Source: Jeotgalibaca caeni
GTDB lineage: Bacteria > Bacillota > Bacilli > Lactobacillales > Aerococcaceae
Assembly (NCBI RefSeq): GCF_028863945.1
Contig: NZ_JARBEA010000005.1
Location: 1 to 64,000, forward strand
DNA length: 64,000 nt
Direction: 5' to 3'
The translations under genes were made by a program, and so were the position numbers. This document shows, piece by piece, positions 28,874 to 38,962 of this stretch. Numbering within the stretch: position 1 is the stretch's first letter; each line of letters starts with the position of its first letter. The notes below the pieces were generated by a model. That model saw only the letters and a program-made list of their open reading frames with translations, was not told the origin of the DNA and made no database searches.

Positions 28874-29713
28874 TTATTCAGGAGTAGGTTTCTCCTCAAA
28901 TGGCGTAAAATAGACGCCCACTTCCATATCAATAATCCCTTTTTGTTCAGCTAATTCTGGAAGAATGCTTGGATAATACGTAATCTTATCCGCAAAATCT
29001 CGCAGATTAGCTTTGACTTGATTGCCGTCATTCATAAATAAAGTAATGGTGTATGGATTTTTCTTGGTACCGGTATAGCTGATTTCGGAAATGCTGTTCT
29101 TAATCTCTTCACCAATCTTTTTGTAGGAAGTAATGAATTGATCCAAGATGGGGCCTGCTTCGAAATTTTTAAGCAAAGGCTTGTTTCCAAGTGGAACATG
29201 ATGTTCTTCCGTTAAAACTTCCCCTGTTTCAATCACGCTGTGGTAGGAGTTCTCATCTTCCATATAAGCAATGGTTTCATAACTCTTCACTTGCAGAATA
29301 AGATCATTGACCCCTTGCCACTGGAATGAAACAGACTTGATTTGTGGTAACTGTGATTGAATGTTTTGCTCGATTTCAGCTTCATTCAAGTATGTCCCCA
29401 CCATCGTTTGCTTATTGGTGATGGAGCTTGCGTCCAGAATAATTTGTTCTGGTACCATAGAGTCACTTTCTATCAAAATTTCATTGATCCGGCCATATGG
29501 GGATATCAGATAACCCGTGCCGATAATTCCAAGTGTAAAACAAGCTAAAAGGATGGGATAATTATTCTTTTTTGCAGAAGGGACTTTTTTAGTTTCCACT
29601 CCTTTTTCCTCTAACTCTTTTTGTAATTCATATTCTCTTTGAGCGATTTCTAATTCTGTCATCGATTTCTTCTGGCGTGGTCTCTTTATCTTTTGGCGAA
29701 AACGTTCCAACAT
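28874..29713 (-). CDS. divIB: Cell-division protein DivIB/FtsQ
   Basis: 279 residues. A charged cytoplasmic N-terminus (1-50), one membrane helix (about 52-71), then an extracellular POTRA (74-143) and beta domain. It forms the FtsQLB-type complex with FtsL and DivIC and controls septal wall synthesis. Length and layout match Lactobacillales DivIB. Follows murG after 31 bp, with GTGAAGGAAC before the start. Confidence 0.94.
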   Translation of the reverse strand: MLERFRQKIKRPRQKKSMTELEIAQREYELQKELEEKGVETKKVPSAKKNNYPILLACFTLGIIGTGYLISPYGRINEILIESDSMVPEQIILDASSITNKQTMVGTYLNEAEIEQNIQSQLPQIKSVSFQWQGVNDLILQVKSYETIAYMEDENSYHSVIETGEVLTEEHHVPLGNKPLLKNFEAGPILDQFITSYKKIGEEIKNSISEISYTGTKKNPYTITLFMNDGNQVKANLRDFADKITYYPSILPELAEQKGIIDMEVGVYFTPFEEKPTPE

Positions 29714-29744
29714 GTTCCTTCACCCCCACTCTTTACTTCCATTC

Positions 29745-30842
29745 TTACAAGACTGATTGAATGACACGCCACATTCGATCGGAAGCGTCCGGCACACCAA
29801 GTTCTTTGGCTTTTTGAGCCATGACGTTACGCTTTTCTTGATTACACAACAATGCATCCATGTGTTGGAATAATGATTCTCCGCTCAGCTCTTTTTCTAG
29901 AATAATAACAGCGGCGTTATGGTTCGCTAAGCTCTCTGCGTTTTTCAACTGATGGTCATTCGTCACATACGGACTTGGAATCAAAATGCTTGGAATTCCG
30001 AGTGCAGTCAACTCTGTCAATGTTGTCGCACCACTACGACAAGCAACTACGTCCACTGCCTTAAACAAAGCCGGCATTTGATCGACATACGGAACCACCT
30101 TTACATGATCCGCTTTTGGCATGAGGCTCTCGATTTGCTTCCTCACTTTGTCATAGTGCAGGCTTCCGGTTACGAGAAGCGCTTGGTAGTCTTTCTCAGC
30201 AAAAAGAGCAGCTGCATCTACCATGGATTGGTTGATTTTCTCTGCTCCACGGCTGCCTCCAAAAACGAGTACCGTAGGCAAATCCTCTCTTAATCCATAT
30301 TCGGTTAAGGATGCCATCTCTTTTATTTGGGCAACTTCTTGGGCTCTCGGATTTCCGGTATAAATAACTTTGTCGTCATAAGCAGCAAAATCATTACGTG
30401 CATCCTCGAAACACAAGCAGATTTTACTCACAAAACGAGCTAGAAATTTATTTGTTACTCCCGCCACAGAATTCTGTTCATGAATGATGGTAGGTATTCC
30501 TAACCGAGAAGCAGCATACAAAACAGGCGCACATACATAACCACCTGTCCCAATCACCACGTCCGGCTGAAACTCTTTTATAATCTTTTTAGATTTTGCC
30601 ACGCTCGTCATCATTAAGTAAACGGTCTTCAAGTTATCGAGTGACAATGAACGGCGCAGTCCTTGAATTTCCACGGATCGAAACGGAATGCTTGCTTTTG
30701 GCACGATGGTACTCTCTAGCCCGCGTTCCGTGCCCACGTATAAAAACTCAGTAGTCGGTTCGATTTCAGCTATTCGTTTCGCTAAGGCGAGGGCTGGATA
30801 GATGTGTCCACCCGTCCCGCCGCCTGATAGTAAGATTTTCAT
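29745..30842 (-). CDS. murG: MurG, lipid II-forming N-acetylglucosaminyltransferase
   Basis: 365 residues, GT28 family. It adds GlcNAc to lipid I on the inner membrane face, making lipid II. Glycine-rich loop GGGTGGHIYPALA at residues 8-20, acceptor loop GTGGYVCAP, HEQNSVAG and the UDP-binding SGATTLTEL segment are all present. Starts 11 bp after murD. Confidence 0.97.
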   Translation of the reverse strand: MKILLSGGGTGGHIYPALALAKRIAEIEPTTEFLYVGTERGLESTIVPKASIPFRSVEIQGLRRSLSLDNLKTVYLMMTSVAKSKKIIKEFQPDVVIGTGGYVCAPVLYAASRLGIPTIIHEQNSVAGVTNKFLARFVSKICLCFEDARNDFAAYDDKVIYTGNPRAQEVAQIKEMASLTEYGLREDLPTVLVFGGSRGAEKINQSMVDAAALFAEKDYQALLVTGSLHYDKVRKQIESLMPKADHVKVVPYVDQMPALFKAVDVVACRSGATTLTELTALGIPSILIPSPYVTNDHQLKNAESLANHNAAVIILEKELSGESLFQHMDALLCNQEKRNVMAQKAKELGVPDASDRMWRVIQSVL

Positions 30843-30853
30843 TTATTATTCAC

Positions 30854-32230
30854 CTATTTCGTTTCACTTGGCTGTAGGGCTTCAACGGCTTCCACATAGT
30901 AATCTCCACGAATTTCGAAATTTGTATATTGATCCCAACTCGCACATGCGGGGGACAACAAGATTACATCTCCTGGTTCGCTTACCGCGTAGCTCTCTGC
31001 AACAGCAGTCACTACGTTATCGGTTTGGATGATTGTTTGAATTCCTGCTTCGGCTGCCGCTTCACTTAGCTTCACCTTTGTTTCTCCAAAGACAACCATG
31101 GCCTTTACATTCGTCAAAGAAGGCACAAGCGGCAAAAAGTCATTGCCCCGATCCAAGCCGCCTGCTAACAGGACGATTGGCTGATGAGGAAAGCTGGCAA
31201 GCGCTGTTTTTGCAGCCAAAATATTCGTTGATTTGGAGTCATTATAAAATTTACGCCCTTCCACTTCTCGGACATACTGAAGGCGATGTTTCACGCCGCC
31301 GAAGGTTGAGAGGACTTGTTGGATGGTTTCGTTTGAAACACCTTTTAGTTTGGCTACTGCAATGGCAGCAAGTGCGTTCTCAACGTTATGCGCGCCTGGA
31401 ACGCCAATCTCGTCCACAGACATAACTGCTTCCCCGCGGAAATACAGCATTCCGTCTTTTACGTATGCGCCGGTCAGTAGTTCTTGTGTCCGTGAAAAAG
31501 GTACGAACGTAGCCGCAGTTTGCTGTGCACGTTCTACTATTTCCGGTTGATCAGCGTTCGCAATTAAATAATCCTCAGCGGTTTGATTTTCTGTCAAACG
31601 CCATTTAGCTGCTACATACTCATCCCTTGTTCCATGGTAATCCAGATGTGCTTCACTAATATTCGTGATCACAGCAATATGTGGACGCATGGTTTCAATT
31701 CCCATTAATTGGAAACTTGAAAGCTCCATGACCACGTCATCTTCTCCTGTTGCCTCTTGGGCGATAACCGATGCCGGGATTCCAATGTTTCCTGCTTTAT
31801 AGGCGATTCCTTGAGTACGATTTGCAGCTAATAATTCATGAATCATGGTGGTTGTTGTAGTCTTTCCATTCGTTCCTGTGACCCCAATTAAGGATGCTTC
31901 CATAATTTGTGCCGCCAGTTCCACTTCTGTATAGATGGGAATTTCTAATTCCATTGCCCGTTGAACCATGGGATTGGAATAAGGAATTCCTGGATTTTTA
32001 ATCACGTATGCAAAAGATTCATCCAGTAATTCAATTGGATGATGACCTGCAATAACACGAATACCGGATGCAATTAAATCCTGTGCATCCGGGTTATTGG
32101 CTAATTCTTTTGCGTCATTGACGGTGACAAATGCGCCTAGCTGCTCCAACAAGCGAGCGGCATGGAAGCCGCTCAAAGCTAGACCTACTACTAATACTTT
32201 TTTATTTTGATAACGTGTTTCTTGCTTCAT
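30854..32230 (-). CDS. murD: UDP-N-acetylmuramoylalanine-D-glutamate ligase
   Basis: 458 residues, Mur ligase with three domains. ATP-binding GTNGKTT at 119-125, then MELSSFQL and the C-terminal LLAGGLDRGNDF. It adds D-glutamate to UDP-MurNAc-L-Ala. The start is the ATG at 32228-32230 after TGGAGGAACAACG. A longer start would overlap mraY by 8 bp and adds unrelated residues. 13 bp after mraY. Confidence 0.97.
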   Translation of the reverse strand: MKQETRYQNKKVLVVGLALSGFHAARLLEQLGAFVTVNDAKELANNPDAQDLIASGIRVIAGHHPIELLDESFAYVIKNPGIPYSNPMVQRAMELEIPIYTEVELAAQIMEASLIGVTGTNGKTTTTTMIHELLAANRTQGIAYKAGNIGIPASVIAQEATGEDDVVMELSSFQLMGIETMRPHIAVITNISEAHLDYHGTRDEYVAAKWRLTENQTAEDYLIANADQPEIVERAQQTAATFVPFSRTQELLTGAYVKDGMLYFRGEAVMSVDEIGVPGAHNVENALAAIAVAKLKGVSNETIQQVLSTFGGVKHRLQYVREVEGRKFYNDSKSTNILAAKTALASFPHQPIVLLAGGLDRGNDFLPLVPSLTNVKAMVVFGETKVKLSEAAAEAGIQTIIQTDNVVTAVAESYAVSEPGDVILLSPACASWDQYTNFEIRGDYYVEAVEALQPSETK

Positions 32231-32243
32231 CGTTGTTCCTCCA

Positions 32244-33209
32244 TCATCCAAATAGCATTATGCCAATGATTGCTGCCACGAGTTCTACGAACCAGAACGT
32301 GAGGACGACACGCCACTCACTCCAACCACTCATTTCGAAGTGGTGATGGATCGGGCTCATTTTGAAGATTCGTTTTCCTCTCAGCTTAAACGAGCCGACT
32401 TGAAGAATAACGCTGGCTGTTTCAATTACGAAAATCAGTCCGATAATCAATAAGCTCCACTCTAATTGCAAAGCCAAAGATACGACTGCTAAGCCAGCTC
32501 CCAATGCCAGCGAACCGACATCACCCATGAAAATTTTTGCGGGTTTCTTATTAAAGAAAAAGAAACCAACTAATCCACCAATGATTGCTAAACAAAACAA
32601 GAGGACTTCGATTTGGTCTTGGCGATAAGCCAAGTAGGCATAAGCTCCATAGGCAATGCTCGCTGTTCCGGCTACGAGTCCGTCCAGTCCATCTGTCAGA
32701 TTGACTGCATTGGAGAAACCGGTAATCCAGAGAATGGCAAAAACGGCAAATAAAAACCAATTTTCCACAGCGCCGATGAACGGAATGGTAAGAAGTGGGG
32801 TTGACCCGCTCCAATAAAAGAAAGCAACGAAAAGAGCTGAACCAACTAATTGCGCAATAAATTTCTGCTTAGAAGTAAGTCCTTCATTTTGCTTTCTGAA
32901 TACTTTTAGGAAGTCATCCCAAAAGCCGATAAGTGCAAAAAAGATTAACACGAGGACGAGCATCCAACTCGTCACATTCAATACGTCTTTCCAAATTGCT
33001 GTTCCAATCACTACTAGAGAAGCCGCCAAGATAAAGACGACTCCTCCCATTGTTGGTGTACCACTTTTTACTTCATGCCATAATGGTCCTTCTTCTCGAG
33101 TTGTTTGGCCAAATTGCCGAATACGCAAGTAGCCAATGAAAATGGGCATGATGCTGATTGCCAAACCGAAACTGAACACAAAAGGCATCAGCATTTCAGT
33201 CCAATGCAT
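32244..33209 (-). CDS. mraY: Phospho-MurNAc-pentapeptide transferase MraY
   Basis: 321 residues, about ten membrane helices. Transfers phospho-MurNAc-pentapeptide to undecaprenyl phosphate, making lipid I. GTPTMGG, NLTDGLDGL (catalytic Asp pair), FMGDVGSLALG and PIHHHFE are all present. The start follows GAGGAGGAATTTGT. It lies between pbp2x and murD in the classical dcw order. Confidence 0.97.
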   Translation of the reverse strand: MHWTEMLMPFVFSFGLAISIMPIFIGYLRIRQFGQTTREEGPLWHEVKSGTPTMGGVVFILAASLVVIGTAIWKDVLNVTSWMLVLVLIFFALIGFWDDFLKVFRKQNEGLTSKQKFIAQLVGSALFVAFFYWSGSTPLLTIPFIGAVENWFLFAVFAILWITGFSNAVNLTDGLDGLVAGTASIAYGAYAYLAYRQDQIEVLLFCLAIIGGLVGFFFFNKKPAKIFMGDVGSLALGAGLAVVSLALQLEWSLLIIGLIFVIETASVILQVGSFKLRGKRIFKMSPIHHHFEMSGWSEWRVVLTFWFVELVAAIIGIMLFG

Positions 33210-33262
33210 ACAAATTCCTCCTCAAAAATGAAAATTTCCTCAGCCATTATAGCCATTCATTT

Positions 33263-35407
33263 TTATTCTAAAATTATTTTTATTGTTTGTTGCGTATCAA
33301 TCAAAGCTCCGACTGCCAATTCTTGCTGGACAACGTACCCTTCTCCTTCAAACTCAAAGCGGGCACCGGTCAGTTCCGCAATCTTCAACACATCGCCTTT
33401 TGACCAGCCGCGTACGTCCGGCATCGTCATGGCGCCTTCAGTCATGAGCAATACTTTGTGGTTCACTAAAGCTTTTGTTCCTTCGTATGGGTATTGCTGC
33501 ACAACTTGACTTCCGCTACCAATCACACTGACAGAGGTGAAGCCTTGTTCAGTCAAACTGGTAATGGCTTCCTCTTTCGTCATACTCGTGACTTTTGGTA
33601 CCGAAACTTCTACGTTTTCCTTTTCTTCCTCATCATGGCTGGCATAGGAAATCGCCCGTGTCATCATCGGTTTGAAAACGTCACTTAAGTAATCAGCAAA
33701 GTTCTTCTGCTCATTGTTTTTCGGCAACTTCAGCGTAATGTACAGGATGTATTGTGGATCCTCAACAGGAGCAAAACCAACGACCGAGTATAAATACTCA
33801 TTGTAGCCTGTGTAGTACATGCCTGTTTCTGGATTAACAAGTTCGGCCGTACCCGTCTTCGCTCCAATTTTCGTATTGTCGATTTGATAAGCTTGGGCAG
33901 TCCCGTATTCTTCATACACGACATGAGTCAAGTATTCCAAAACAAGAGCCGCTGTTTCCTTGGTAATCGGCGTACCTACTTCTTCAGGTTTCATTTTGGT
34001 CGTTTCTTCTGTTTCTGGATCAACTACTTTGTCTACGTACTGCAACTTCATCATCTTACCGTCATTGGCAATAGCTGTGAAGGCTTGGATCAGTTGGAAC
34101 GGCGTAACCGTAACCCCTTGTCCAAATGCAGTATTGGCTATTTCTAATGGATAATCGTAGTTATAATTTCCGGTTGCTTCATTCAGCAAACCAGAATCCG
34201 TTGTCTGACTGATGCCAAATGCTTTCATATAGCTTTCCCAGACATCGAAGCCCATTTCTTCAATCAGCTTCACAACAACGACGTTACTAGACCTGGCAAA
34301 TCCTTCTAGATAAGAAATTTCGCCCCATCCAACCAAGTTAAAGTCATGGATGACACCTCCCTCCACTTCGATGGAGCCAGAGGGATACGTGTCATAGGGT
34401 CTGAATATCCCCTCATTAATTGCAGCTGCGATGGTTAGAATCTTGAAGGTTGAACCTGGTTCAATTGATTCCTCAATCAATAGGTTCTGCCACTTTTGAT
34501 CAATGCCTTCTAGCGTAGTAGCATTGAACGTTGGGCGCTGGGTTGCTGCCATAATGGATCCTGTTTTAGGGTTCACCAACATCGCTACCATAGATTCAGG
34601 CGCTGCTTCTTCGTATACCTTAGTCATCAGTGTTTCTAAATAAGACTGCAGACGCATATCGAGCGTCAAGTACAGTTCTTTGCCGTCTACTGGTTTTTCC
34701 AATTCGCGCTCTGTTCCGGGAATGACGTATCCTTGCGAATCTTTTTGGGCGATGAATTTTCCATCTTGGCCTTTCAAGAGGTCGTTGTAGGCTTGTTCGA
34801 TTCCCATTAGGCCTTCCAGCGTCTGTTCAGATGCTGGTAGTTCCTTGTCAATCGCTGCGTATCCAACTAAGTGAGAGGCAAATACCCCATTTGGATAGAG
34901 GCGCGTTGGCGTTTCTTGGAAAATGATTCCCGTTAAGCCTGCTTCTTCAATCTTCACCTTCGTACTATACGGTAAATTCATTCCTGCTGAACCAAATTCA
35001 ACTTGATCCACGCCGTCTTTTGAAAGTATTTTGTAAATTTCACTTTCAGAAAGGTCAATGTACTTCGCCAGTACTTCTGCTGTTTTTTCTTTATCAACGA
35101 TATGTGCTGGTGTTTCTTTGTCTTCACTCCACTTATCCGTCAAGACGCCAATCAATGAATAAGAAGTAGCATCCAAAGCGATAGGATTCCCACCTATATC
35201 ATAGATGGTTCCTCTCTTTGCTGGCAGGATACTACTTCTGGTGTATAAATTATCAACATGCTCGCTTAGATTTTCGCCATTTACCTTCTTGGTAATCATG
35301 ATGGATGAAAAACGAAAGACAAACACAAGAAACATCAAACCAGTCAGCAATATCATGATACGGGTCATATTACGCCGATTTTTGTGTGGATTATTCTGTT
35401 CTTTCAT
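33263..35407 (-). CDS. pbp2X: Septal transpeptidase PBP2x/FtsI with PASTA domains
   Basis: 714 residues, class B penicillin-binding protein. An N-terminal membrane anchor (about 16-38), dimerisation domain, then the transpeptidase with S319-T-F-K322, SSN at 373-375 and KTG at 517-519. Two PASTA domains follow (about 595-655 and 656-714). It cross-links septal peptidoglycan and is a beta-lactam target. The start overlaps the ftsL stop by 4 bp (ATGA). No change in the catalytic motifs suggests resistance. Confidence 0.96.
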   Translation of the reverse strand: MKEQNNPHKNRRNMTRIMILLTGLMFLVFVFRFSSIMITKKVNGENLSEHVDNLYTRSSILPAKRGTIYDIGGNPIALDATSYSLIGVLTDKWSEDKETPAHIVDKEKTAEVLAKYIDLSESEIYKILSKDGVDQVEFGSAGMNLPYSTKVKIEEAGLTGIIFQETPTRLYPNGVFASHLVGYAAIDKELPASEQTLEGLMGIEQAYNDLLKGQDGKFIAQKDSQGYVIPGTERELEKPVDGKELYLTLDMRLQSYLETLMTKVYEEAAPESMVAMLVNPKTGSIMAATQRPTFNATTLEGIDQKWQNLLIEESIEPGSTFKILTIAAAINEGIFRPYDTYPSGSIEVEGGVIHDFNLVGWGEISYLEGFARSSNVVVVKLIEEMGFDVWESYMKAFGISQTTDSGLLNEATGNYNYDYPLEIANTAFGQGVTVTPFQLIQAFTAIANDGKMMKLQYVDKVVDPETEETTKMKPEEVGTPITKETAALVLEYLTHVVYEEYGTAQAYQIDNTKIGAKTGTAELVNPETGMYYTGYNEYLYSVVGFAPVEDPQYILYITLKLPKNNEQKNFADYLSDVFKPMMTRAISYASHDEEEKENVEVSVPKVTSMTKEEAITSLTEQGFTSVSVIGSGSQVVQQYPYEGTKALVNHKVLLMTEGAMTMPDVRGWSKGDVLKIAELTGARFEFEGEGYVVQQELAVGALIDTQQTIKIILE

Positions 35408-35811
35408 CGTGAAACATTCCTTACATTTGCTTCATCCATTTCCAAGCCTAATTCTTCAGCGATTTCCATGATGCGGTTGTAGCGAGACAATTCTTGGACT
35501 TCTTGACCCAAGTTCGTGTTGTCAGCTGCTACTTGCGCGTTACTCGTTTGTAAATCTTGCAGATCACGATTTTGATTAGAAAGCACGACTTGCGTAATGA
35601 GATTACTAAAAATTAATAAGAATGCTAAAGCGCTAATCACTGACGCCATCATGATTTCTTTTCTTGTTAAAATTTTTGTCTTTTTACTTGGTTGCGGTAG
35701 TTGGGGTGCCTTTGGCGATTGCAGCGGTTTTGGACTTTCATAAGGAATCGCTTGATTCGTTACTTTTTCGATATATTCTGGAGTTGCCACCCATTTACAC
35801 TCCTCTCTCAT
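35404..35811 (-). CDS. ftsL: Cell-division protein FtsL
   Basis: Up to 135 residues: a Pro/Lys-rich cytoplasmic N-terminus, one membrane helix (about 53-75) and a short leucine-zipper-like extracellular coiled coil (about 76-115). It belongs to the FtsLB/DivIC-FtsQ complex. The start is uncertain. The ATG at 35811 has AAGGATGA close by, but a GTG at 35790 (giving MATPEYIEK) has the stronger GAGAGGAG and would give 128 residues. It lies in the expected dcw position. Confidence 0.9.
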   Translation of the reverse strand: MREECKWVATPEYIEKVTNQAIPYESPKPLQSPKAPQLPQPSKKTKILTRKEIMMASVISALAFLLIFSNLITQVVLSNQNRDLQDLQTSNAQVAADNTNLGQEVQELSRYNRIMEIAEELGLEMDEANVRNVSR

Positions 35812-35821
35812 TCATCCTTCG

Positions 35822-36772
35822 TTAATTCTTCACACGTTCAATAATACGTAATTTTGCACTTTGGGATCGTTTATTGGTTGCTAATTCTTCTTCTGAAGGA
35901 AGCACCGGTTTTCTTGAAACCAAACGGTAGTCTGCTTCTAGTTGTTGCGGCAGGACAGGTAAGTTCGGCGGTACTTCTTCTCTAGAACTTGCTTCCTTAA
36001 ACATGACCTTTACAATCCGGTCTTCCAACGATTGGAAGGTAATCACACTAATCCGGCCTTTGATGGTCAATAATTCTAATGCATCTTCCAGGGAATCAGA
36101 AATAACAGTCAGTTCATCATTCACTGCAATCCGCAGCGCTTGGAAAATGCGTTTGGCTGGATGCCCACCTTTTCTCCTTGCAGGAGCTGGGATGGTATCG
36201 CGTATGATTTCTACTAATTCGCCGGTCGTTTCAATTGGCTTTTGTTCGCGTAGTTTCTCTATCTTACGGGCGATTTGCTTCGAGAATTTCTCTTCGCCGT
36301 AGCGGAAGAAAATTTTAACGAGCGCTTCATACGGCCACTTATTTACAATCGTATAGGCCGTTAATTCCTGATCTTGATCCATCCGCATATCGAGAGTTGC
36401 ATCGTATCGGTAGCTGAAGCCGCGTTCTGCTTCATCCAATTGCGGTGATGATACGCCTAAGTCATACAAAATACCATCTACAGCTGTTACACCGCGTTGG
36501 GCTAATTCTTCTTTTATGTAACGAAAATTTGCTTTTATTAAGGTTACTTGTCCCTTTTCTAGGTAAGATGCTAATTCACGTTCGGCATTTTCAATCGCAA
36601 CTCGATCTTGGTCGAATGCGTATAAGTGCCCGTTTTCGTTTAATTGTTCTAAAATACGACGGCTATGTCCTGCTCCACCTAGGGTACAGTCCACATAAAT
36701 GCCATCTGGTTTAATGGCTAATCCTTCAATTGATTCTTCAAGAAGGACGCTATAATGGTCAAACTCAGTCAT
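35822..36772 (-). CDS. rsmH: 16S rRNA (cytosine-1402-N4) methyltransferase RsmH
   Basis: 316 residues. The SAM-binding motif [22 protein letters not shown], and the C-terminal [13 protein letters not shown] with [14 protein letters not shown] identify RsmH (MraW). It methylates C1402 in the ribosomal P site. It follows mraZ after 8 bp with TAGGTGGAAGC before the ATG. Confidence 0.97.
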   Translation of the reverse strand: MTEFDHYSVLLEESIEGLAIKPDGIYVDCTLGGAGHSRRILEQLNENGHLYAFDQDRVAIENAERELASYLEKGQVTLIKANFRYIKEELAQRGVTAVDGILYDLGVSSPQLDEAERGFSYRYDATLDMRMDQDQELTAYTIVNKWPYEALVKIFFRYGEEKFSKQIARKIEKLREQKPIETTGELVEIIRDTIPAPARRKGGHPAKRIFQALRIAVNDELTVISDSLEDALELLTIKGRISVITFQSLEDRIVKVMFKEASSREEVPPNLPVLPQQLEADYRLVSRKPVLPSEEELATNKRSQSAKLRIIERVKN

Positions 36773-36780
36773 GCTTCCAC

Positions 36781-37212
36781 CTACAATCCGAAATCAATCA
36801 TATTTTCTGCAATGTCTTCAAAGGAGTCAGCCGCATCTTCTGCGAACTCTTCCCATTGGTCATTGCTCCAAATTTCAATGCGATCACTTACGCCGATGAT
36901 TCGGCATTCTTTTTCAATTTTTGCGTAGTCCAGTAATGTCTTCGGGATATTGATTCTTCCCTGCTTATCGATTTCAGCCTCTATTGCAGCTGAATAGAAA
37001 AACCGCACGAACGAACGTGCTTCTTTCTTGGAAAGGGGGAGTTGTTTCATCTTTTCTTGCATGATTTCCCATTGCCCCATTGTGTAACCAAACAGGCAGC
37101 CATCCAGTCCTCTTGTGAGAATAAAGGACGCACCTAGTTCTTCACGGAATTTCGCCGGCATAATAATCCGACCTTTAGCATCCATATTGTGTTTGTATTC
37201 GCCCATGAGCAT
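36781..37212 (-). CDS. mraZ: Transcriptional regulator MraZ
   Basis: 143 residues with two AbrB/SpoVT-like swapped-hairpin halves ([21 protein letters not shown] and [19 protein letters not shown]). MraZ binds repeats in front of its own gene and regulates the dcw operon. Here three GTGG boxes at 10-bp steps lie 38-61 bp upstream. The start follows GGGGTGAATTCTC. Confidence 0.97.
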   Translation of the reverse strand: MLMGEYKHNMDAKGRIIMPAKFREELGASFILTRGLDGCLFGYTMGQWEIMQEKMKQLPLSKKEARSFVRFFYSAAIEAEIDKQGRINIPKTLLDYAKIEKECRIIGVSDRIEIWSNDQWEEFAEDAADSFEDIAENMIDFGL

Positions 37213-37249
37213 GAGAATTCACCCCACTTTCCATCATGGATTTAGTCTA

Positions 37250-37273
37250 CCACAATCCCCCACTTCCAACCAC
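37250..37273 (-). promoter_or_regulatory. MraZ boxes in the dcw promoter
   Basis: On the minus strand GTGG is repeated at 37270-37273, 37260-37263 and 37250-37253, exactly one helical turn apart (GTGGN6 x3), the layout known for MraZ operators. They adjoin a candidate -10 TAGACT at 37244-37249, so MraZ would act on the dcw promoter. Confidence 0.75.
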
Positions 37274-37310
37274 CATTTCTGGAATAAATTCGTAAAAAAA
37301 TGCACAAAAC

Positions 37311-37344
37311 AAAAAAATCCAGAATTGCATCAAGCAATCCTAGA
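37311..37344 (-). terminator. Terminator of the DUF3397-glycosyltransferase unit
   Basis: An 11-bp stem (with G-U pairs) and a TTGAT loop followed by a T7 run on the minus strand. It separates this unit from the mraZ promoter. Confidence 0.8.
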
Positions 37345-37354
37345 CTCCATCTGT

Positions 37355-38395
37355 TTATTTATTTGCTTTTTGTGTTTTAGATGCGGTGGGAGATGTTCCC
37401 AATTTTATTGCTGTTTGATACACTTCCTTTAGCTGCTCGCCTATTTTATGTATATCTCGCTCCGAAACTTTTTTTCGTGCCGCTTGTTTTAATGAAGGGA
37501 GTGTTCCATCCAAAATCCCTTTGATTTGTTTTTCAAAATCAATCAGGTTCGCTCCTTTATACAATTCCTTGCTGTGTTCGTATTCTGCATAAATTGGAAT
37601 ATCTCGCACGAGAATATTTTGTTCCATCGCCATCGCTTCCATCAGAACGATCCCTTCCGTTTCTTCATACGTTGGAAAGAAGAACAGATCCGCACCAGCA
37701 TAGGCCTTTCGTAGTTCAGCTGGTGAGACATAGCCGGCGAAACGTAAATTAGGTAATTCCGTCCGTACGGCTTGCCGGATTTCTTTTGGAACTTGTTTTA
37801 GGTTGAGTGCACCGAACCAAATAAAGTGTACTTCCGGCATGCGCTTGGCTAATTCAACAAAATCCAAAATCCCTTTTCGTTTGATATAAAGTCCTACCGC
37901 CATGACCACTTTATCCGTTTTCTTATACTGGTACGTTTCCCGAAATTCTTCCCGCATAACAGGCGTGCTCTGGTAATAGCGCAAGTCAATTCCATTCGAT
38001 ACCGGATAGATGGGTTTGGTTACCCCTGCTTGCTCCAATAATTGCTTGGAATAAAAGGTTGGTGTAATGATGACATCGCCTAAGTTGTAACAATGCACAA
38101 TCCAACGGCGAAATAGAGGCGCTACTTGATTAGAAAACAAAAAAGAATTGCGGAAATCTTCTTCTGTTGAATGAGCATGATACACAACAGGAATCCCTTT
38201 TTTCTTCCACTTCTTCACGAAGATACGGGATTTTAAGAAATAGGTATTAATATGGACCAGATCAAAGTCCTCTTTTTCATTGGTTGTAAAAGGAACTTTT
38301 GCCAGCTCCAAGGCTTGTTGTTGATGCTTGATGGCCCTGCCTAACCCCGATTTTTGAATCCATTTCATTCCTTCTGAATACAATAAAACCTTCAT
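37355..38395 (-). CDS. GT4-family glycosyltransferase, LafB/CpoA/BgsA-like
   Basis: 346 residues, two Rossmann halves of a GT-B fold. KWIQKSGLGRAIKHQQQAL resembles the start of LafB (Listeria), CpoA (pneumococcus) and BgsA-type enzymes, which add a second sugar to glucosyl-diacylglycerol for lipoteichoic acid anchors. GIDLRYY and the donor-site ETEGIVLMEAMAME match GT4. Sugar specificity cannot be read from sequence. It follows the DUF3397 gene by 9 bp. A likely partner is encoded at 49019-50236. Confidence 0.8.
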   Translation of the reverse strand: MKVLLYSEGMKWIQKSGLGRAIKHQQQALELAKVPFTTNEKEDFDLVHINTYFLKSRIFVKKWKKKGIPVVYHAHSTEEDFRNSFLFSNQVAPLFRRWIVHCYNLGDVIITPTFYSKQLLEQAGVTKPIYPVSNGIDLRYYQSTPVMREEFRETYQYKKTDKVVMAVGLYIKRKGILDFVELAKRMPEVHFIWFGALNLKQVPKEIRQAVRTELPNLRFAGYVSPAELRKAYAGADLFFFPTYEETEGIVLMEAMAMEQNILVRDIPIYAEYEHSKELYKGANLIDFEKQIKGILDGTLPSLKQAARKKVSERDIHKIGEQLKEVYQTAIKLGTSPTASKTQKANK

Positions 38396-38404
38396 GGCGT
38401 CCCC

Positions 38405-38782
38405 CTATCCTCTCATAAACTGGACGATTCGAGCAATCGCCAAACCATAGTACGCTATAAATCCAAGCAGAAAAACAAATTTAAGAAAGAACGAAAGGAC
38501 CATACCTGTCCGCCGTCTCTTCTGTCCATGCTCAAACACGATGGTAAGGAGCAAACCAATGATGAAGCTGGCAAACAGAAAATGTGGCAGTAAGCTGTAG
38601 GTCAGTAAACGAACACTTAAAATATGAATTCCCACTAATAGAATTGGCAAAACGACATCCGTAACAGAAAGTTTGAATTTATTTCGGTACTGCAAATAAG
38701 GGCGGAAAAATAATTGAATGAACATAATTTCTAAAATTGGAAAAATATATAAAAAGAGTTCTAATAAATCGAAACTCACCAT
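38405..38782 (-). CDS. DUF3397-family membrane protein
   Basis: 125 residues with four hydrophobic segments (about 5-25, 38-60, 66-88, 98-120), matching DUF3397, an uncharacterised family found near mraZ in Lactobacillales. The start is the ATG at 38780-38782, with AAAGGA 9 bp upstream. A longer frame adds a basic 27-residue N-terminus without family support. Paired with the glycosyltransferase gene, so a role in envelope lipid synthesis is possible but unproven. Confidence 0.85.
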   Translation of the reverse strand: MVSFDLLELFLYIFPILEIMFIQLFFRPYLQYRNKFKLSVTDVVLPILLVGIHILSVRLLTYSLLPHFLFASFIIGLLLTIVFEHGQKRRRTGMVLSFFLKFVFLLGFIAYYGLAIARIVQFMRG

Positions 38783-38861
38783 GCCCTCACGTCCTTTCCT
38801 AAACTTTATCCTTATTGTAACGGCTTTGTGACAAAATTTCTTGTTTCTTTGCTTCGAAAAC

Positions 38862-38892
38862 AAAAAAAGAGGCTGGGACTATTCCCGCCTCG
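38862..38892 (-). terminator. Terminator of DUF177-rpmF
   Basis: GAGGC-GGGA pairs with TCCC-A-GCCTC (one bulge), then a T7 run on the minus strand. Confidence 0.82.
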
Positions 38893-38962
38893 TTTCTGTC
38901 TTCTGCTATCTTCAGTAAACCTGATTCAAAAAGTGTTTCAAGAACACAGTCTAAGTGGTTTA

